Shown in pieces: positions 47,301-56,333 of a stretch of 64,000 nt of DNA (position 1 is its first letter; each line of letters starts with the position of its first letter). Both the position numbers and the translations under genes were made by a program. The stretch lies in the NCBI GenBank assembly GCA_965644315.1, contig CBFFRQ010000056.1, positions 62,001-126,000 on the forward strand. The letters are read 5' to 3'. The notes under the pieces are model-generated. The model worked only from the letters and a program-made list of their open reading frames with translations. It did no database searches and was not told the DNA's origin. This stretch comes from Caecitellus pseudoparvulus (lineage: Eukaryota > Bigyra: Bicosoecida).

Positions 47301-50300
47301 TAGACGGTGCGGCGGCCACTGTGTCTACCTTGGCCTCCTCATCCTCAATCTCTTCCACCACGACCAGGAACTTGTCAACGAGCCCGCTGGAGTCGTGCAG
47401 GAACGGCAGCGCCTGCACTGTCAGGCGTACCATGACAGGCCCACCTGCATCTTCCTCCTGCAACAGGCCGCACTCCACAGCAGTTGCCAGTCCTCCCATT
47501 CCAGCTGGGCTCCCTGCACTGCGGTGCAGGGCAGTTCGCAGCGAGCGAGTCTCCATGAGGTTGCATGAGAGGTGAACGCCTGTCCCAGCCGCATCCCGCT
47601 CGCCACCTGCAGCCTTGGCAGACTGGTACCGTGCCAAACCCTCTCGAGGGATGATCAAGTCCCGCAACAGCTGCACATTGCCCGCAGCCAGAGCAGCGCT
47701 AGACACACCGAGCTTTGCCAGCAGGCCGGCACAAGTTCCAGTAACCGTCAAGTCTGCCCACTTCACAACCTTGGGAGCAGTGGTGCCACTGGGCGCCCGG
47801 GTGCCGATATCAAACGGCAGCGTCGCTGCTGATCCATTTCGCAAGGCTTCTTCGTTCTTCACTTTGGCCTTGCACAGCAAGAGGCCGGCGGTGGAGCGCA
47901 CAGGGCGCAGCAGGAAGTGGATGTGGGAGGCGGTGAGCTCCTGAAGGGAGTCTGCCTTCGCGTTCACGGATTCTTGGGCCATGCAAACGAGGGGAACGAG
48001 GTACTGGCCCACTGTGTGCCAGCCCAGCCACAGCTGGGGCACACGCCACCTGAAGGCGGAATAAATGGGGATGTCGGGCTGCACAGGGGCCCCCTGGGCA
48101 ACGCTGTCTTGGATGGAGTCAAACATGGACTGGCCCAGCAGAGGCGGGAAGATGGTCGTGACGCGGGCGCCAATGAGATCCATGGCATGGCGCCCGAACA
48201 TATGGGTTGTGGCCTTGCTCACATCCGTGATGACGCCCTGTGAGGCACCGTCAATGCTCATGAGCAGCGTGGCGTCGTCATCGCTGACGACTGTAGCACC
48301 AATGGCCACTTGCGTGCTGCCGAGCACTGCTGTGCGCAAGCCGATCATGTGGTCCTGCAGGCCCTGCACGGTTTCGATGCGATCTGCCCGCAGCTGAAGC
48401 TGGTCAGCCATCATGGCCGCGCCAACGACGTGGCGCAGGTACATGGCATACTGGCGCAATGCAGCGGGGTTGTCGGGTAGAATGTCCAGGGCTGATGAAA
48501 AGAGCATGTCTGCTTTGTGAGACGCGTGAATCATGGCGTGGGCCCGGGAGAGGACAGACTCAGACGCCACAGACGTCTCAGATAGCAGCGTCCAAACCTG
48601 CAGCTGCGACGACAGCGCGTCAGCCTGCGCAGCGGAGGCGTCTTGCAGCACTTCCTTGAACTGCTGTCTCACAAGGGGGTTCGTAGATGCCCGCAACACA
48701 GCCTGCACTTCGTGGGCGACCTGCTGGCTGGAGCTGTGCGTGGCGACAGACGGAGCAGCGGAGCTCGCTGCACCGCCATGTGGCGCTGATGTCGATGTGT
48801 CCAGCGTCATCACTGACCCGCGGTCAGATACAAGCCCCATGTGCGTCGAGGGTGCCACCGACGGTCCCCCGCTGCCCTGCTCGCTGCCCCTACCCGAAGA
48901 CTTGAGCAGGTCGCGTACATGCAGTGCCAGGCGCAAGACAGCGCAGTGCACCGATACATCTAGCCAGCTTGACGACATGTGTGCATGGCGCAGGTGCCGC
49001 ATGACTTTGTGAATGCTGCCGGGGATGCGTTTCCGGCCACCAACAGTGCGGGTCAGGATGATGTCAGCGACAGACATCTCGAGCAGCGCGGCGGCAATGT
49101 GCAGACGCGAGGAGCCAGGCCAATGCCCAGCAGCCCACACTGCACGGTCATGGGCCAGCACCAGCGCATCAGCAACGCGGCGAGCCTGCATGCCAGCTTT
49201 GTCGGACAGCGTGACGGCGGCGAGCTTGGCCCGTTCCCGCACGGAGATGTGCTCGAACATGGCTCGGATGGCCTTGCTCTCCGTGGAAGCAGCCCACATG
49301 AGCGCCTGGATGGAGCCCATGGCCGCCTCTGCAGAGTGCAGCGCGTCGCCCCCCGCGTCCACAAGGTCAGCCATGCTGCTCATGCTCCAGTACTGTGCGA
49401 TGGCGACCCCCGCAGCTCCTGCCACAACACACAGCAAGCTCGCGGCGTTCCATGACAGTACCTTTGCGCCATCCTGGGATATCAAGTGGAAGATGGCGAT
49501 GCCGGCTGCAAATGCCGCGACAAACACAGACCGAGAGAGCTCCATTGCGTCCTTGGGGGACAGGTATCGGCGCTGCATCCTCAATGCGGCAGAGAGAGCC
49601 GCTGCCAGTGCCATGAAGACAAGCACAGCACTTCGGGTGGGGGGAGCTGACTCGAGCGTGCTCTGAAGTGCTAAGAAAGCTGTGCCGATGTCCAGCACGA
49701 GCCCGTAGGCGGAGTGATAGCCTGTGATGGTGCGCCAGGGTGAGGTCAGGTGATGTGGCGAAGCCTTGCTCCTTGTGAAGGCCACGCCACGTACCCCAGA
49801 AGCTGGAGATGCCGACGCTCTGGGAATCCGCATGAATGTGAAACACATTCGTGGTTGCTTTGAGAACAGCGAGCAGTGATGACAGCAGCGCGAAGGCAGC
49901 AGCCAAGGCGCTGGCTTCCGGCACGCCCCGGCTGATGCCAATGCAGGAAAGCGCCACGCCAGGCACCATCAGGACCGGCGCCAGCATGGTCAAGCCATTC
50001 ACTGCCGACACTAGGAGGGCTCGGCCGTTCTTCTTCTGGACGGGGGCTCCCCATGATGTCCTGCACAGGGGCACGGCAGCGTGAACGAGGCATGCACAGC
50101 GCTGCTGCTCGAGCCGTCGGCTGAGAAACGCTGCCACATACCAAACTTGGGCAAGGATGAGCGCGATGCCAAGGACGGTGAGGGCAAACGCCACGTCCAC
50201 GGCGATAGCCACAGATACTTTGGGGGTGCTTGCTGGTAGAATAGCGGCCGCGTACGCTGTGATGCCCAGCCACAGCCCAGAGTCGCCACGCACTTCGCTG

Positions 50301-50488
50301 GGCAAGGCGCCATGTAACACCGCTGCCGAGAGCTGCACTGCCACGAAGATGCTCAAGATCCACTCCGCAGCAGGGGGGATGCGGGTCGGATGGGCTGTGA
50401 TGCTGTACAGCACCTTGAGTGGGAATGGCACCAAGCTCTGGCCCCCGATGCCACTGTACCCGACGTCCTGGCGGTCGGCACGTGCCAT
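44374..50488 (-). CDS. giant multi-pass membrane protein, tiny macrocysts (TmcB) type with PAS-like region
   Basis: Two exons (50488-49795 and 49721-44374) join as SFWG-YHSAYG in phase for about 2,013 residues. The first 430 residues hold a cluster of hydrophobic spans (for example AEWILSIFVAVQLSAAVLHG and DIGTAFLALQSTL). A long helical cytosolic part follows, then a PAS-like segment (STQVAIGATVVSDDDATLLMS, DVSKATTHMFGRHAMDLIG). The C-terminal third has more spans: WLLWVVGVLVVACLVLLASW, DFLYAGVVAGFTLFMSFGLL, GVVLRALLMGMLPTIVLLLV and LAACMAAGCLLLILDVWAI. The order of N-terminal spans, PAS and late spans matches TmcB/TmcC-like proteins of ciliates, amoebae and green algae. A sensory role is inferred; no kinase or cyclase domain is visible. 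Confidence 0.7.
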
Positions 50489-50914
50489 CCTCCTCGCGTC
50501 AGACTCTGGCAGCGTCACCTTCAGGCGACGAGTTGGGCCACGCCTGCGGGCTCTGATCCTTGTGCAGAGCAGCGTTCGAGGGCAGGGCTAGCAGGCACGG
50601 CTGATTCGCTTCCCGCTCCGGTGGGGTTAGTTTTGGCTGCAACTGAGCTTCTGGCCTGTAGCTGGAGAATGAGCAACTGCCGCGAACGATCTCACGATTG
50701 GCAGGTGAAAGCACGTTGGCAGTACCCCCCCCCCCTTGCTCGAAGGCGGGCGGGCCGTCCCGAGCAAGGCGGGGCCTGGGGAGTTACCCTGTAAATTCCA
50801 CGGCCCAGACAGCCCCCTTGCCCTGCGCACCCCATGTGCCACGCCTGGCTTCCACTGCAGCGCTCAGTGAAGCCTGCCGCTTACACCCGTAACTAGTAGC
50901 CACCCTCAGCAAGC
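50489..50914. promoter_or_regulatory. divergent promoter between the TmcB-like and papain-family genes
   Basis: 426 nt between diverging ATGs. It contains a run of 11 C bases at 50725-50735. No CGGAAAT element was seen. Confidence 0.4.
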
Positions 50915-52340
50915 ATGAAGACGACTACATGCATCCTTCTGGCTGCGGCCTCTGTCGCTGCTGCAGTGTCTCGCTCAGAAGTTGACTACCCGTCCTTCGA
51001 GGAGTGGTCGGTCCGCCACTCCAAGAGCTTCAGGGCGGACGAGTGAGAGGCACATGAAACGCTGGCAGCTTCGAAACGCTCTCAGCATGCCCTGCCACCC
51101 GGCACAGGGCTAACTACCGTCGGGAAGTATACCAACGCAACTTGGATCGTGTCAAGCTGCACAACTCTGCCGGGCACTCCTGGTGGATGGAGCTGAACCA
51201 GTTTGCAGGTGCGCAGATCGAATTCCGCCACATTCCGCACTTCTCCTTCGCCGTCGAGGTGAACAGTGGCCAGGCACCGCACAGCTCGCTCTGACGGCTC
51301 CTTTCACAGCCTTGACGCCTGCAGAGTTCAAGGCGACCTATCTGGGCCTGAAACCCATGCGCTCAGCTTTGCGCGGCGCCGAGGTCGGGATTGACGGATA
51401 CTTGCCGACCACGCTGGGCTCCCCCCTCCCCGCGACATTCAACTGGCAAGACCACCCTGGCATTTTGACGCCAGTGAAGAACCAGGCTCAGTGCGGCTCT
51501 GTGCGTAGCCACAGCTCCCCGTGAACTGAGTTCGCCGCGGCACAGCTCCCTGCTTCCCTTCGCAGTGCTGGGCGTTCAGCACTTCGGAGTCCATTGAGTC
51601 TGCCACGGCCATTGCGACAGGGACGCTGACGCCGCTGTCAGAGCAGCAGCTCGTGGACTGTGCTGGCGCGTGGAACAACCAGGGCTGTGATGGCGGTGCG
51701 TGGCGCACACCTGCCCTGCAAGCACTTTCATGCCTCAGGGACAGCGCCCAGACCCCTCCTCGCGCTGTTTGCAGGCAACCAGAACTGGGCTTACCGCTAC
51801 GTTATCGAGGAGGGCGGGCTGTGTACTGAAGCAGACTACCCTTACACCGGCCAGGACGGCAAGTGCAAGGCCAGCACCTGCGGCCCGAAGCACTCCCCCA
51901 TCCACAACTTCGCCTGGCCCCAGCACCGCAACATCACGGTCATGAAGGCAACTCTCCTGCAGCAGCCTGTGTCCATCGGCGTCAACGCCGGCGATAACTG
52001 GCAGTTTTACGGGGGCGGCGTCCTGAAGGACTCCTGCACGGGGGGCATCGACCACGCCGTGCTGGCCACTGGGTGGATCAACGTGCATGGCCAGAGCGCA
52101 TGGGCGGTGCGCAACTCCTGGACCGCAGGTTGGGGCGAACAGGGCTACATCTGGCTGGACATGAACTACAACTTGCCCAACGGCGTCTCCTGCATTCTGG
52201 ACCAGCCCATCATCCCCCTTGTCTCGGGGCCTATCCGGCACGACGACAGCCCAGCTCATGACTATGATGACCCCTGGAACACGACTTCGCCTTCCACGGG
52301 GGCCCCTTCAGATTCCAGCACCAGCGCAAGGGTGCTCTGA
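50915..52340 (+). CDS. papain-family (C1A) cysteine protease with prodomain
   Basis: Five exons (50915-51042, 51108-51208, 51310-51500, 51566-51695, 51775-52340) give 371 residues. A signal peptide ([20 protein letters not shown]) is followed by an I29 inhibitory prodomain with [12 protein letters not shown], the ERFNIN-type helix [17 protein letters not shown], and MELNQFAALTPAEF. The mature enzyme starts near [20 protein letters not shown] and has the oxyanion Gln in NQAQCGS, the catalytic Cys141 in GSCWAF, His277 in [11 protein letters not shown] and Asn297 in [14 protein letters not shown] 40-residue acidic/Ser/Thr-rich tail follows the domain. It probably acts in a lysosome-like vacuole or is secreted. 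Intron donors are GTGAGA and GTGCG types. Confidence 0.93.
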
Positions 52341-52398
52341 GGCTGCCTCGCAGCTGCTCTTTGCTTTCGCCCGTGAAACCCAGCGGGGGCGGCACTCA

Positions 52399-52404
52399 AA
52401 TGCA
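52399..52404 (+). terminator. AATGCA candidate 3'-end element of the protease gene
   Basis: AATGCA, 58 nt after the stop of the papain-family gene and before the FAAH-like gene on the same strand. Confidence 0.35.
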
Positions 52405-52586
52405 CTCGCTGACGGCACACGCGGCGCCTCAAAACAAGTTCGTGCGCTCCTTTACACATCGGTCAAATGCCTCACTGAACGAAGTCCCTGCTGGCTCTGT
52501 CCTGCGTCCTGCCCTGCTCTGCACGGCCTGCTTGCACTTGTGCACAAGCGGCTTCGGAGCCAAGTTCCGCAAGCTGCACGCCGACC

Positions 52587-54479
52587 ATGGACAGCGTGCG
52601 CGGCTTGCTGGCCACAGTGGAGGAGGCCATCCCTCCCTCTGGCTTCAAGCGTGCAGTGGTTTTGAGTGTCCTGCTGGGCGGCGCGTTCATTGCCATGGTG
52701 GCTGTCATTTCCCCAGTCGGCGCGTACGCCCAAAAGCTGGCAGTGCAGTCCAAGCTGGCTAAGGCAGCGGCCAAACGACGCGCCCTGCGCGACGCCAAGC
52801 GCAAGGCTGCCGTGATTGACACGTCCACCGTCCCACCAGATGTGCAGGAGCGCATCATCAACTGCACCGCCACGGCTTTGCTGGCGGCCATGCACGACAA
52901 GAGTGACCCCATCACGGCCCACGCCGCCATGGTGACGCTGTGCCACCGCGCACGCAAGCTGGGCGAGGCCCTCAACACGAACGCCGAGGAATTCTTCCAG
53001 GAGGGCCTCCGAGCCGCTGCAGTGGCGGACCAACGCATCGCCATGGGCAATGCCCGTCCACTGGAAGGCCTGCCCTTCTCTGTCAAGGACTGCCTGCACA
53101 TGACTGGCGCAGTGGCCACCTGCGGCACGGCGGCACTGGCCATGAAGGTGGCAGACCGCGATGCCGTCGTGGTGCAGGCGCTGCGCGACCTGGGGGCCAT
53201 CCCCTTCGTACGCGGTAACGTGCCGCAATCCCTCATGCTGCCCGAGAGCGTCAACGCAATTTGGGGCCGAGCACTGAACCCGTGGGACACCTCCCGCACG
53301 CCGGGCGGCAGCTCAGGTGGCGACGCTGCCATCGTGGCAGCCAGGGCCGCCCCCCTTGCTATCGGTACCGACATTGGCGGCAGCATCCGCATCCCCGCCA
53401 CCTTCTGTGGCGTGGTGGGCTTCAAGCCCGGTGCAGCTCGCCTGTCCCACGAGGGCTTCGCTGTGCCGCGCAAGTTTGGCTACAACGGGCAGGAAGGCGT
53501 GCTGTCCACGTCTGGGCCGTTGGCCAGGTGTGTGGAGGACTGCGCCTTGTTCATGCGCGCCGCGACGGCTCCTGCAGCGGCGGCTCTGGACCCCCTCACC
53601 ATGCGGCGTCCCTTCGACGAGGCAGTGTACGCAGAGGGCAAGCCTCCCCCCGCCTCAGCACGTCCTCTGCGTGTGGGGTATTTCACCACGGATGACTTCT
53701 TCCACGCCTGCCCCACGGCCCAGCGTGCAGTACGGGAGGCGGTGCGCGCTCTGGAGCAGACGCAAGGCGTGGAGGTCGTCCCGCTGACCCTGCGCCCTGG
53801 CCTGCTGGGGGAACTGGCGGTCATGTACTACGCCATGATGGGGGCTGACGGCGGCATGCGTGAGTTCAAGGGCGGCTTGCACGGCGAGGAGCTGCACGAG
53901 ATGTACTCCAAGCTGTACTTCCTGTCCAACCTGCCAGGCTGGCTGCGGCCGCTGCTGAAGGCCTTCCTCCTCGCAACAGGGGAGCCGCGCCCTGCCGCCA
54001 TTCTGGCCGTCGCCCATGGCAAGTCGACACACGAGTACTGGGACTTCGTCGGGCGCCGGGGCCGCCTCAAGCGGGAGTTCGTCCAGGCAGTTGCCTCAGC
54101 GGGCCTGGACGCCTTCCTGGCCCCTGCCTTTGGCGTGCCTGCCCTCAAGCATGGCTTCTCCGCAGATTTGAACATCGCTGCTGAGTACACCTTCGTGTAC
54201 AACCTCATGGACCTCCCCGCTGGCACAGTGCCGGTGACCCTGGTCGCCAAGGACGAGGAGCGATACATCGCCCTGCCTGGGCAAGACGACAGGTACGCCA
54301 AGAAGGCCAAGGAGAACGCCGTGGGGTCCGCAGGTTCCCCTTTCGGGGTGCAGGTCGTGGGCCTGCCCCACGCGGACGAGGTGGTGCTGCGAGTCATGTC
54401 CATCCTGGAGAGTGCCTTGCCTGCCCACACCGCGGACAAGCGCGCCTTCCCAGCTGTGCCAGGTGTGGATGACGCTTGA
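52587..54479 (+). CDS. amidase-signature enzyme, fatty-acid amide hydrolase (FAAH) type
   Basis: A single exon of 630 residues. An N-terminal membrane anchor (RAVVLSVLLGGAFIAMVAVI) precedes the amidase-signature domain, as in FAAH1. The catalytic triad is intact: Lys167 in PFSVKDCLHM, Ser242 in PGGSSGGDAA and Ser266 in IGTDIGGSIRIP. The spacings Lys-Ser 75 and Ser-Ser 24 are the same as in mammalian FAAH (142, 217, 241). Further support comes from NPWDTSRTPGG and FCGVVGFKP. The family hydrolyses fatty-acid ethanolamides and primary amides at membranes; the substrate here is unknown. It is convergent with KDSR, another lipid enzyme. Confidence 0.9.
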   Translation: MDSVRGLLATVEEAIPPSGFKRAVVLSVLLGGAFIAMVAVISPVGAYAQKLAVQSKLAKAAAKRRALRDAKRKAAVIDTSTVPPDVQERIINCTATALLAAMHDKSDPITAHAAMVTLCHRARKLGEALNTNAEEFFQEGLRAAAVADQRIAMGNARPLEGLPFSVKDCLHMTGAVATCGTAALAMKVADRDAVVVQALRDLGAIPFVRGNVPQSLMLPESVNAIWGRALNPWDTSRTPGGSSGGDAAIVAARAAPLAIGTDIGGSIRIPATFCGVVGFKPGAARLSHEGFAVPRKFGYNGQEGVLSTSGPLARCVEDCALFMRAATAPAAAALDPLTMRRPFDEAVYAEGKPPPASARPLRVGYFTTDDFFHACPTAQRAVREAVRALEQTQGVEVVPLTLRPGLLGELAVMYYAMMGADGGMREFKGGLHGEELHEMYSKLYFLSNLPGWLRPLLKAFLLATGEPRPAAILAVAHGKSTHEYWDFVGRRGRLKREFVQAVASAGLDAFLAPAFGVPALKHGFSADLNIAAEYTFVYNLMDLPAGTVPVTLVAKDEERYIALPGQDDRYAKKAKENAVGSAGSPFGVQVVGLPHADEVVLRVMSILESALPAHTADKRAFPAVPGVDDA

Positions 54480-54485
54480 CGGCGC

Positions 54486-55907
54486 TCAATGCATTGCGCT
54501 GCTGTCAGCTTCACTCGTCAGAGACACGTACACGTCCTCCTCTGCCGCGGCCGCGCTCTCACCCTCTGCCGTACCTGACGCCTGTGTAGATCGGTGTGGA
54601 AACGACGTGGCGAGACCAAATTGCGCAGCAGTCTCAGCCCCGCCGGCGGGTGGATCCACGCACTTGCTCGTCGGCCTGGGGCATGGCCTGTCCGTCTTGC
54701 TGTGTCAGTCCAGCCGCTGCGTAGTCGCCAGGGGCATACTTGGAGATGTACCCGTTCCACTCGAAGTGCAGGCAGCCGAGGATGAATCGCACGAGCCCCG
54801 CGGCAGCAGAGGACACCAACAACTCATACAGAGAGGTCCAGTGGGAGGCTCCGTATGAGCCAACGGTCAGGAGGTCTGGCAGCAGCCCTGCACTGGCCAC
54901 CGCCCAGCCATGCCGCATGGACTGCACGAGGGCGCGGCCGACCGTGTCTGCAGTCTCCAGCCCCGCACCCTCGGAGATCTTCGCGCACGTCACGGGCTTG
55001 CTCTGGTTCTCGCGGGCCAGCAGCGGCGTTTCGGTGTCAGGGGGGAAGAAGACAGTGACACCGATGTTGAAAATGCGCAGTTCTTGCGCGAGGGCCTGGG
55101 CGAAGCCAGACAGCGCAAACTTGCTAGCCTGCGCAGAGAAGAGCGGACATGCACCAACCTCAGCGGGGAGTTCGTCGGGCATCGTGAGGCGCCGGTCCAC
55201 TCACAGAGTACAGCGTGAATCCAAAGACGCCCACTTGCCCTGCGGACGAGGAGACCATGACAATGCGCCCTGCATCGCTGGCCTTCAGGTGGGGCAGCGA
55301 GGCGGCGATGACGTTGCGGGTCCCCACGACATTCAGGCGCAGCATCCACTCCCACTGCTCGGCAGAGATGGCCTCAAACAGACGGGGCAGGCTCGTGCCT
55401 GCAGACGACACCACGCCGTCTAGACGCCCGTGCGCGTCGGCCGCGCCCTCCACAGCTGCCTTGACAGCCTCTTCATCCATGATGTCCGCCGCGTGCAGCG
55501 AGATGCGGGCTCGGACACCTTCGTCGCCCCCCGCAAGCTCAGCTTGGGCCTCTGCAAAGAGCAGGCGAGCTGGGTGTGCGCGCTCAGAGCATCGCAGACT
55601 GGGGCTGCTGGCCCTCACCATCCAAGCCCGCCTGCTTGCGGGCCACGAGGGCAACTGAGCCACCCTTCGATAGGATGTCCTGTGTGGGGTGTCAACATGC
55701 TCGACTCGTGCAGCTCTGGCTTGGAGACGGCGGTGCTCTGTGGCTCACCTTTGCGACGGCCTTGCCAATGCCGCTGCTCCCGCCCGTGATCAGGTACGCC
55801 CTGCCCTTCACATCAATGAAGTTGGGGTTCGCAAAGTAGTGCAGCAGTGCCAGGACCGTGATGGCCAGCACCAGTGCGACCAATACCCAAGCCCAGACTG
55901 GCAGCAT
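54486..55907 (-). CDS. KDSR: 3-ketodihydrosphingosine reductase (KDSR)
   Basis: The core is clear over exons 55907-55749, about 55690-55630, about 55560-55204 and 55132 onward. An N-terminal membrane span (VWAWVLVALVLAITVLALLHYF) precedes the short-chain dehydrogenase fold: nucleotide motif TGGSSGIGKAVA, VALVARKQ, the segment DGVVSSAGTSL, MVSSSAGQVGVFGF and the catalytic Y-S-A-S-K split across an intron. FFPPDTETPLLARENQSKP is typical of KDSR. The enzyme reduces 3-ketosphinganine in sphingolipid synthesis at the ER. The 3' end is uncertain: a GTGCGT donor after DEQ allows a last exon ending at 54486, only 6 nt from the FAAH stop; without it the frame stops at 54634. Confidence 0.88.
54488..54495. 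terminator. AATGCATT palindrome at the FAAH/KDSR convergent junction
   Basis: Exact AATGCATT, 8 nt after the FAAH-like stop. In the spliced KDSR model it covers the last codons (ATG CAT TGA); in the unspliced model it lies 138 nt beyond the KDSR stop. Confidence 0.5.
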
Positions 55908-56333
55908 GGCGTCAAAGTTGCAGTGCGGAAATCGACAGCTTGGCCAGCGCAGACCGAAGCGTTTTACCCCCCTGCTGCAGCTGGAGGGCACCAAAGACGG
56001 CCAGAGATTCAGTCCAGCTGTTCGGAATGAAACTTGCTTGTGGGGGTAGTTATCTGAAGTGTCATATCAATTACGTTGAGGCAGAGCAGGCACAGTTTTG
56101 GTTCAGAGCTCTAGTGGCCCGGTTGTGAGGAAACATGGTTGCTGCACATACTTGGTTGCTTTCTATCCTTGGCGGTACCCCATTTTAGTTGCACTGGCCA
56201 ATACAATTGTTGCCTGTGAACTCCGCAGAGCCCAACAAGTGCACATAATTCACCTTTCCCAAACATTGAAGCTCCCTTGTTTCCTACACACTTCCTCTGA
56301 CACCGGCGCCTCTTGGCAAGCCGGTGGTCCGAC
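55908..56333. promoter_or_regulatory. divergent promoter between KDSR and the CD36-like gene
   Basis: 426 nt between diverging ATGs, AT-richer from about 56020 to 56280. One CGGAAATCG element lies at the KDSR end. Confidence 0.4.
55923..55934 (-). promoter_or_regulatory. TGCGGAAATCG element upstream of KDSR
   Basis: GTGCGGAAATCG on the plus strand, 15 nt upstream of the minus-strand KDSR ATG; the same relative placement and orientation as at the IMP2-like gene. Confidence 0.4.
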
